Shown here in pieces: positions 58,550 through 64,000 of a stretch of DNA of 64,000 nt (position 1 is the stretch's first letter; the number at the start of each line of letters is the position of its first letter). Position numbers and translations under genes: made by a program. Source of the stretch: DATFDN01 sp963818725 (GTDB lineage: Bacteria > Pseudomonadota > Alphaproteobacteria > Acetobacterales > Acetobacteraceae). The DNA lies in NCBI GenBank assembly GCA_963818725.1, contig CAWFTU010000002.1:496001-560000 (forward strand). The letters run 5' to 3'. The notes beneath the pieces were generated by a model. It ran no database searches. It was not told the DNA's origin and saw only the letters and a program-made list of their open reading frames with translations.

Positions 58550-58923
58550 CACGCCCTCTCCGGCGGCATGAAGCTGCCCGCGAGATCGGGACGGACCACG
58601 AGCAGCCGAGCCAGAGCCGCGTCCTCGTCATTCGCCGCGAGGACATGGGCCGTTCGGTAGCCGCGCAGGTCCAGATGCCAGCGCACCAAGTCGCGCCCCG
58701 ACAGGCCCAGCAGCAACGCGATGCCCAGCTCCAACATGACGCGCGATCCGCCGCCGGTCAGAAGCCCGACCAGCAGCGCGATCGCGAGGGCGAGCGCGGC
58801 GGGGATGAGGGCGCCGCGTGCGAGGAGCCAAATCGGACCGAACAGGAAGGCGCCGAAACTGAAGCCCTCGCACACCAGCACCGGCGCGGCATTCGCGCGT
58901 AGATGGGCCGTCCAGATCCTCAC
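58549..58923 (-). CDS. DUF2628-type small membrane protein
   Basis: A 124-residue protein starting at GTG 58923, which overlaps the hisB stop. It opens RIWTAHLRANAAPVLVCEGF then SFGAFLFGPIWLLARGALIP, the DUF2628 signature, with helices LALAIALLVGLLTGG and LELGIALLLGLSGRDLVRW. The C-terminus is soluble. The function is unknown; the gene is regularly embedded in his operons of this bacterial group. Confidence 0.8.
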   Translation of the reverse strand: MRIWTAHLRANAAPVLVCEGFSFGAFLFGPIWLLARGALIPAALALAIALLVGLLTGGGSRVMLELGIALLLGLSGRDLVRWHLDLRGYRTAHVLAANDEDAALARLLVVRPDLAGSFMPPERA

Positions 58924-59510
58924 AGCGCGCCCTTGGTGGAGGGAATCGCGCCGGCGGCGCGCGGGTCCGCTTCGGTTGCCATGCGCAGCGCCCGCGCGAC
59001 CGCCTTGAAGCACGATTCGGCGACATGGTGGGCGTTGCCGCCAACGCGGTTCGTGACGTGCAACGTGAGCAGCGCGTTCATGGCGAAGGCGCGGAAGAAC
59101 TCCTGGAACAGCTCGGTGTCGATCTCGCCCAGGCGCTCGCGCTCGAAGGCCACGTTCCAAGCCAGATACGGCCGGCCGGAGATGTCCACCGCCGCCTCGG
59201 TGAGGGCCTCGTCCATTGGCACCACGGCCTGGCCGAAGCGCCGGATGCCGCGCTTGTCCCCGATCGCCTGGGCGAAGGCCCGGCCCAGCACGATGCCGAC
59301 ATCCTCGGTGGTGTGGTGACAGTCGATATGCAGATCGCCCGTCGCCCGGATCGTGAGGTCGAACAGGCCGTGCCGGGCAAGCGCCACTAGCATGTGGTCG
59401 AGGAAGCCGATTCCGCTGTCGATCTCGGCCATGCCCGACCCGTCGAGATCGACGGTGAGCGTGACGTCGGTTTCCGTGGTCGTGCGCGTGACAGTGGCGA
59501 CTCGGTTCAT
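58920..59510 (-). CDS. hisB: Imidazoleglycerol-phosphate dehydratase HisB
   Basis: A 196-residue monofunctional IGPD (no phosphatase domain) removing water from IGP. Metal motifs are IDCHHTTEDVGIVLG and NAHHVAESCFKAVARAL; IGFLDHMLVALARHGLFDL and HVTNRVGGNAHH are also diagnostic. It is the first gene of the his operon shown here; the promoter should lie in or beyond the 40-base gap to the cytochrome b561 gene upstream. Confidence 0.95.
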   Translation of the reverse strand: MNRVATVTRTTTETDVTLTVDLDGSGMAEIDSGIGFLDHMLVALARHGLFDLTIRATGDLHIDCHHTTEDVGIVLGRAFAQAIGDKRGIRRFGQAVVPMDEALTEAAVDISGRPYLAWNVAFERERLGEIDTELFQEFFRAFAMNALLTLHVTNRVGGNAHHVAESCFKAVARALRMATEADPRAAGAIPSTKGAL

Positions 59511-59550
59511 GCGTGGAGCACTACCCCAGCCGGCCCGAACTCGCCAGACG

Positions 59551-60108
59551 TTAGCGATCTGGCCCGGCGAGAGACGCGGGCGCCATGCGTCGAATGAGGT
59601 GGTCGCGCAGGATGTACTGGTGGAACAGCGCGGCGGTGGCGTGTACTCCGGCCAGGATCAGCAGCGCGTCCGCGACAGTGCCATGCCATCCCGCCAGTGC
59701 CTCACCCAAGTCGTGATTGCCCGGCGCGAAGGATGGGATACGGGCGAGGGTATAGACGGGCGCGCCCTCAGCCCAGGCTGTGACGATGCCCAGGGTCGCC
59801 GTCGCCGCCATCAGCGCGTAAAGGCCCCAGTGCGTGGCCTTCGCGACGACATGGAGGGCGGGCGGATCGGCGGGCGGCAGTCGGCGGCCGGAACCAGCGC
59901 GCCACGCGAGACGGAACAGCAGCACCAGGGTGATCAACACCCTAATGGTCAGGTGGACCCCCAAGTAGTCCTGCTTGCCCGGCCCCTTGGGAATGGCGTC
60001 GATCGTCTGGCCGATCGACCACTGCGCGACGACCAGCGCGGCGGTCAGCCAGTGCAGTGCGATCGTGGTCGCGTCGTAGCGCGGGCGTCCGGCAGTGGCG
60101 ACGTCCAT
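59551..60108 (-). CDS. Cytochrome b561-family membrane protein
   Basis: A 185-residue four-helix di-heme protein. Heme-ligand His candidates lie in TIALHWLTAALVVAQWSIG, LGVHLTIRVLITLVLLFRL, ATHWGLYALMAATATLGI and LLILAGVHATAALFHQYIL. The family moves electrons from quinol to small acceptors or superoxide. It stands 12 bases after the ferritin-VIT1 gene, so a link with iron or redox stress is possible. Confidence 0.9.
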   Translation of the reverse strand: MDVATAGRPRYDATTIALHWLTAALVVAQWSIGQTIDAIPKGPGKQDYLGVHLTIRVLITLVLLFRLAWRAGSGRRLPPADPPALHVVAKATHWGLYALMAATATLGIVTAWAEGAPVYTLARIPSFAPGNHDLGEALAGWHGTVADALLILAGVHATAALFHQYILRDHLIRRMAPASLAGPDR

Positions 60109-60121
60109 CTTGGAAACTTCC

Positions 60122-61079
60122 TCAACTACTGCCGATCAGGATTCCGCACGCGAAGACGAGCGCCCCTCCGAATGCCACTTGCAGGGTGGCGGAGAGCGGG
60201 GGGGTGTCCATGTACCGCCAGCGTATCCAGCTAATCACTCCCAGCTCGATCACCACGACGAGGATGGCGGCGGCGAGGGCGGTGCTGAATGACGGGATCA
60301 GGAACGGGATTGTGTGTCCGATCCCACCGATTGCCGTCATAAGGCCGGTGATGGCGCCGCGGATCACCGGCTGGCCGCGCCCGGTCAGGCTGCCATTGTC
60401 CGACAACGCTTCGGCGAAGCCCATCGATATTCCGGCCCCGACCGATGCCGCCAAGCCAACCAGAAAGGCGTCCCGGGTGCGCCCGGTGGCGAAGGCGGAG
60501 GCGAAGACCGGGGCGAGGGTGGAGACCGACCCATCCATCAACCCGGCCAGCCCCGGCTGGACGACGCGCAGCACGAACTGGCGGCGGGCCGCGGCGTCCT
60601 CCGCCTGACGCACGGGCGCGGGGAGATTTTCGGCCACCAGTCGGGTCGCGGTGTGCTCGTGGCCGACCTCCGCCTCCGCCAAGGTCGCCGAGCAGCTTGC
60701 GGACCGTAGCATCGGTGGTGCGGGACGCCGCTTGCCGGTAGAAGCGCTGGGATTCCATCTCCATGCTCTCGGCCAGGTCGCGCACCGTGTTCAGCCCGAG
60801 CGGGCGAAGCTGCCAGATGGGCCGTTGGCGGCGAAACCCGCGAACGTCCTGGCGACGGATCAGGGGAATGTGCTCGCCGAACCGTTCGCGGTAGAGGTCG
60901 ATCAACTGGCGCCGATGATCGCCTTCTTCGGCCGCCATCTCGGTGAACAAATTGGCGCTCGCCGGGTAGTCCTCACGCAGGCCCTCGGCGATATCGGTGT
61001 AGATTCGCCCGTCCTCCTCCTCGTTGGCGATGGCGAGGGCGAGCACTTCGCGTTCGGACAGTTCGGACAGGTCGCGCAT
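60122..61079 (-). pseudogene. mbfA: Membrane-bound ferritin MbfA (erythrin-VIT1 fusion), frameshifted
   Basis: The N-terminal erythrin/ferritin-like domain reads EREVLALAIANEEEDGRIY, NLFTEMAAEEGDHRRQLIDL and SMEMESQRFYRQAASRTTDA, with paired Glu and His iron ligands. The C-terminal VIT1 domain reads VVQPGLAGLMDGSVSTLAPV, GFAEALSDNGSLTGRGQPV and GLMTAIGGIGHTIPFLIP. MbfA exports iron in rhizobia. The two parts are in different frames. The switch falls at 60675-60690, where GDLGGGGG should read GDLAEAEVGHEH. Removing one base restores about 318 residues, so an error or a recent mutation is possible. Confidence 0.8.
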
Positions 61080-61117
61080 GGGGCCTATGTGCGAAGCCGA
61101 AAGAGGCCGTCAACCTG

Positions 61118-61153
61118 GCCCCTCCCCGGCTCCCTCCCGCAAGGGAATGGGGC
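61118..61153. repeat. REP-like repeat between the M16 peptidase and mbfA
   Basis: CCCCTCCCCGGCTCCCTCCC followed by GCAAGGGAATGGGG forms an imperfect palindrome. The core CTCCCGCAAGGG is shared with the repeat at 10827-10903. Confidence 0.5.
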
Positions 61154-61174
61154 AAACCGGAATGATCTGTGGGA

Positions 61175-62456
61175 CTACGCCGCAAGCTTCTCCGCCAGAT
61201 CGGCCACCTTCGGCACACGCCGGCTTGGCCCCAACACCGCGAGCGTCGGCGCGGCGCGGAAATGACGGGCGGCGGCGCGCTGCACGGCAGCCTTGTCGAC
61301 GGCGTTGATCTTGGCAACGGTCTCGGCGACCGGCACCACGCGGCCAAACACCTGGATCTGCCGTGCGAGCTGTTCGCACCGGCTGCCCGTGCTCTCTAGC
61401 GACATCAGCAGCCCGGCCTTGGCCTGCGCGCGGGCGCGGGCAAGCTCGGCATCCGAGATCTGCTCCTGGACCTTGCGCAGTTCCTCCAGCGTGATCGGAA
61501 CCAGCTCCTCCGCCTCGCTCTCGCCCGTGCCGGCGTAGATGCCGAACAGGCCTGCATCGTGGAAGGGCGCGGTGAACGAGTAGACCGAGTAGACCAGCCC
61601 CCGCTTTTCCCGCACCTCCTGGAACAGTCGCGATGACATTCCGCCGCCGAGCAGCGTGGACAGCAGCAAGGTTGGATAGAAATCGGGGTCTTGGTACGCC
61701 ACGGAGGGGAAGCCCAGGACGATGTGGACCTGGTCCAGGTCGCGATCCTCCCGGAATTCGCCGCCCTGGTAGACGCGCGTCGAGCGAGCTCGGAGCGGGA
61801 TCGGTGGCCAGGTCGGCGAAGTGCGCCCGAGCCAGCTCCACGACGTGATCGTGCTCCAGCGCGCCGGCAGCGGCGATGACGACGTTCGAGGCCGGGTAAT
61901 GCCGGCGCATGTACCCCATCAGGGCGGTGCGCGGCATGGCCTGAATCGTGTCCTCGGTCCCAAGAACAGGGCGACCAAGCGACTGACCGGGGAAGGCTTG
62001 CTCCTGGAAACGGTCGAAGATGATGTCGTCGGGCGTGTCGTTGGCCTGCCCGATCTCCTGGAGGATCACGCCACGCTCACGCTCCAGCTCCTCGGGGTCG
62101 AAGGTGGAGTGGGTCAGGATGTCGCCGATGATATCGGCGGCCAGCGCGGTGTCCTCCTTCAGCACCTTGGCGTAGTAGGCGGTCTGTTCGCGGGCGGTAT
62201 ACGCGTTCAGGTGGCCACCGACGGCGTCCATCTCCTCGGCGATCTGCGCCGCCGTGCGCCGCTCCGTGCCCTTGAACGCCATGTGCTCCAGGAAGTGCGA
62301 CACGCCGTTCTCCGCCTCGGTCTCGTGGCGCGAGCCGGTGCCCACATAGGCGCCGAGAGAGACGGTCTCGACGCGCTCCATGCGCTCCGTCACGATGGTG
62401 AGGCCGGAGGGAAGCCGGGTCAGGCGTATGGAGCTGGCGGGGGTCGGATCGGACAC
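61175..62456 (-). pseudogene. M16-family peptidase (processing-peptidase-like), frameshifted
   Basis: A pitrilysin-type zinc protease. The inverted zinc motif HxxEH is in ENGVSHFLEHMAFKGTERRT, with the distant Glu in ELERERGVILQEIGQANDTP. The N-terminus TRLPSGLTIVTERMERVETV is typical. After DPAPSSLDAR (near 61775-61795) the frame changes; the other frame continues VYQGGEFREDRDLDQVHIVL, LGGGMSSRLFQEVREKRGLV and ends VADLAEKLAA. GTG 62456 follows AAAGGAG at a good distance. Joined, it would be about 427 residues, the normal size. The gene is usually conserved beside thrC, so an assembly indel is likely. Confidence 0.8.
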
Positions 62457-62662
62457 GAACACTCCTTTCAGAGATCGCACAGGCGGTATATGGGCCGAAA
62501 TGTCGCCTTTATCAGGCCGCGTAGACGACGCGCACGGGAAGGCATTTCCGTTCACACAGCTTGAGCTGATTCGAATCGAATTTACATCGATCTCGTCCAC
62601 GGACGCTTGCCGGGCGATTTTGCCAGTCCACTTATGCGTAGGCGGCTTATATGTAGGCGGCA

Positions 62663-64000
62663 CTAGGGTCCGACATTGCGCCGGGCGAAGCTCCGCACCA
62701 GCCCTTGCACGGCACGCAGGTCGTTCGGCGCCACGGTGAACCGCTCCTCCAGCCGGTCGAGCGTGGCAAGCCGGGGCGGGGGTGGTTGCGCGTGCCCGGT
62801 CGCGCGCTCGACGGCGTCCGCAAACTTGGCTGGGTGAGCGGTCGCCATTGCGATCGTCGGCACGCCGTTGCCGGGCGGCAGCGCGCGCGCGGCGGCGACG
62901 CCAATCGCGGTATGCGGGTCGGCCACATAGCCGCACGCGCGGTGGAGCCGGCCGATCTCCGCATCGATCCCCGCGTCGTCCAGCCGGAACCCGGCAAAGG
63001 TCGCGCGCGCGCGCTGCCAGGCGGCCTCCGAGATCTCCATCCGGCCGAGGCGCCGAAAGCCGCGCATGGCCGTCGCCGTAGCGACGGGGTCGCGGTCCAG
63101 CAACTCGAACAGCAGGCGCTCGAAGTTGGAGCTGACCTGGATATCCATGCTGGGCGACAGGCTCGGCTCGACCGCGCGGATCGACATGTCGTTGCGATCC
63201 AGGAAGCGGGTCAGGATGTCGTTGCGGTTCGACCCAACCAGGAGACGGGCGATCGGCAGGCCCATTCGCCCCGCCGTCCAAGCCGCCAGCACGTTGCCGA
63301 AATTGCCGGTCGGCACGCTGAACGCCACTGCCCGATCCGGGGCACCGAGCGCCAGCGCCGCCGCCGCGTAATAGGGCACCTGCGCCGCCACGCGCGCCCA
63401 GTTGATCGAGTTCACCGCCGAAAGGCGCAGCTCGGCGCGGAAGTCCGCGTCGGCGAACATCGCCTTCACCAGATCCTGGCAGTCGTCGAACGTCCCCTCG
63501 ACGGCGATGTTGGCGACATTGGCGGCCTGGACCGTGGTCATCTGCCGCCGCTGCGTCGCGCTGGTGCGGCCGAGCGGGTGCAGGACGGCGATGTCGGCCC
63601 GCGCCCGGCCGGCGAACGCCTCGATGGCGGCCGAACCGGTGTCGCCGGACGTGGCGGCGATGATCGTGACCCGCTCGTTCCGCTCGGCCAGCACGCGGTC
63701 GAACAGTCGGCCAACGACCTGAAGGGCCAAGTCCTTGAAGGCGAGCGTCGGGCCGTGGAACAGCTCTTGCACGAACAGCGCGGTGTCGAGCTGGACCAGT
63801 GGCACCACCGCCGGATGGCTGAAGCTCCCATAGGCCTCACGACAGATCGCCTCCAGCGCCGGCGCGGGCACCGTGTCACCCACGAAGGGCGCGAGCAGAC
63901 GAGCGGCCAGAACGGAATAGGAGAGGCCGCGAAGCGCGCGCCACTCGTCGGCGGACAGCACCGGCCAGGTTTCCGGCACATAGAGTCCGCCGTCCTCGGC
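62663..64000 (-). CDS. thrC: Threonine synthase ThrC (N-terminus beyond window end)
   Basis: A PLP enzyme converting O-phosphohomoserine to threonine. The PLP Lys is in FHGPTLAFKDLALQVVGRLF; other motifs are TIIAATSGDTGSAAIEAFAG, LSAVNSINWARVAAQVPYY, FSVPTGNFGNVLAAWTAGRM and SPSMDIQVSSNFERLLFELL. The frame is still open at base 64000 (AEDGGLYVPE), so only about 15-20 residues should be missing. The ending is RSFARRNVGP. The 206-base gap to the M16 gene (62457-62662) holds two 15-base tandem repeats and no gene. Confidence 0.95.
   Translation of the reverse strand, partial: AEDGGLYVPETWPVLSADEWRALRGLSYSVLAARLLAPFVGDTVPAPALEAICREAYGSFSHPAVVPLVQLDTALFVQELFHGPTLAFKDLALQVVGRLFDRVLAERNERVTIIAATSGDTGSAAIEAFAGRARADIAVLHPLGRTSATQRRQMTTVQAANVANIAVEGTFDDCQDLVKAMFADADFRAELRLSAVNSINWARVAAQVPYYAAAALALGAPDRAVAFSVPTGNFGNVLAAWTAGRMGLPIARLLVGSNRNDILTRFLDRNDMSIRAVEPSLSPSMDIQVSSNFERLLFELLDRDPVATATAMRGFRRLGRMEISEAAWQRARATFAGFRLDDAGIDAEIGRLHRACGYVADPHTAIGVAAARALPPGNGVPTIAMATAHPAKFADAVERATGHAQPPPPRLATLDRLEERFTVAPNDLRAVQGLVRSFARRNVGP

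Noticed and set aside
1..64000. CRISPR arrays, tRNA or rRNA genes, prophage genes
   Set aside because: No regularly spaced direct repeats, no tRNA-like cloverleaf or rRNA sequence, and no phage structural or integrase gene were found on reading both strands.

Overview
The window is a high-GC chromosomal segment that looks alphaproteobacterial, most plausibly Rhodospirillales/Acetobacteraceae. The evidence is gene order and family content: parB-parA-rsmG-mnmG with mnmE close by (typical near an alphaproteobacterial origin), a hisB...hisH-hisA-hisF-hisE-HIT operon, thrC beside an M16 processing peptidase, glnE-bcp, and a membrane-bound ferritin of the MbfA type. The species assignment is inference only.

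Layout. 1-3,440: a pile-up of nested insertion sequences (IS481-like, IS21, ISL3, IS630 remnant). 3,562-14,161: a tightly coupled nine-gene minus-strand operon, read from ino1 downwards: inositol-phosphate synthase, HD-like protein, methyltransferase, Gfo/Idh/MocA oxidoreductase, zinc-ribbon metallo-beta-lactamase-fold protein, YcaO, TIM-barrel isomerase/epimerase, family-4 glycosyltransferase and PIG-L deacetylase. This looks like a specialised pathway for an inositol-derived, glycosylated, YcaO-modified small molecule and is the best candidate here for an undescribed system. An IS1595-family element has split the glycosyltransferase and several other genes carry apparent frameshifts, so the pathway is probably broken in this strain, or the sequence has errors. 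14,455-18,868: a divergent RND efflux pump (inner-membrane pump plus adaptor). 18,933-33,980: reductive pyrimidine catabolism (preT, preA, ureidopropionase-like hydrolase and divergent hydA) followed on the same strand by an NMT1-type ABC importer, an Rbs-type ABC importer and an amidohydrolase.

34,263-42,263: chromosome partitioning and tRNA/rRNA modification (parB, parA, rsmG, mnmG, mnmE) with a parS-like site at the mnmG/rsmG overlap, and two IS630 elements, one inside the other, between mnmG and mnmE. 42,458-46,587: a Mrp/Mnh-type cation antiporter operon (E, F, G, MbhD-like, B, C, D) without the large NuoL-like A subunit; D has an in-frame amber codon and B a frameshift. 46,658-53,201: a YhdP/AsmA-like envelope protein, divergent glnE, and bcp. 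53,230-53,389: a palindromic MITE-like repeat. 53,409-62,456: a type III ornithine/lysine decarboxylase with a long leader, the HIT/his operon with embedded GNAT and DUF2628 genes, cytochrome b561, an MbfA-type ferritin-VIT1 protein (frameshifted) and an M16 peptidase (frameshifted). 62,663-64,000: threonine synthase, cut by the window end.

Apparent frameshifts recur through the window, four of them in 6-7-base G or C runs and some in genes that are normally conserved. Sequencing or assembly indels are therefore a serious alternative to gene decay. The IS insertions are physical, with clean inverted and direct repeats at three elements. No tRNA, rRNA or CRISPR array was recognised.
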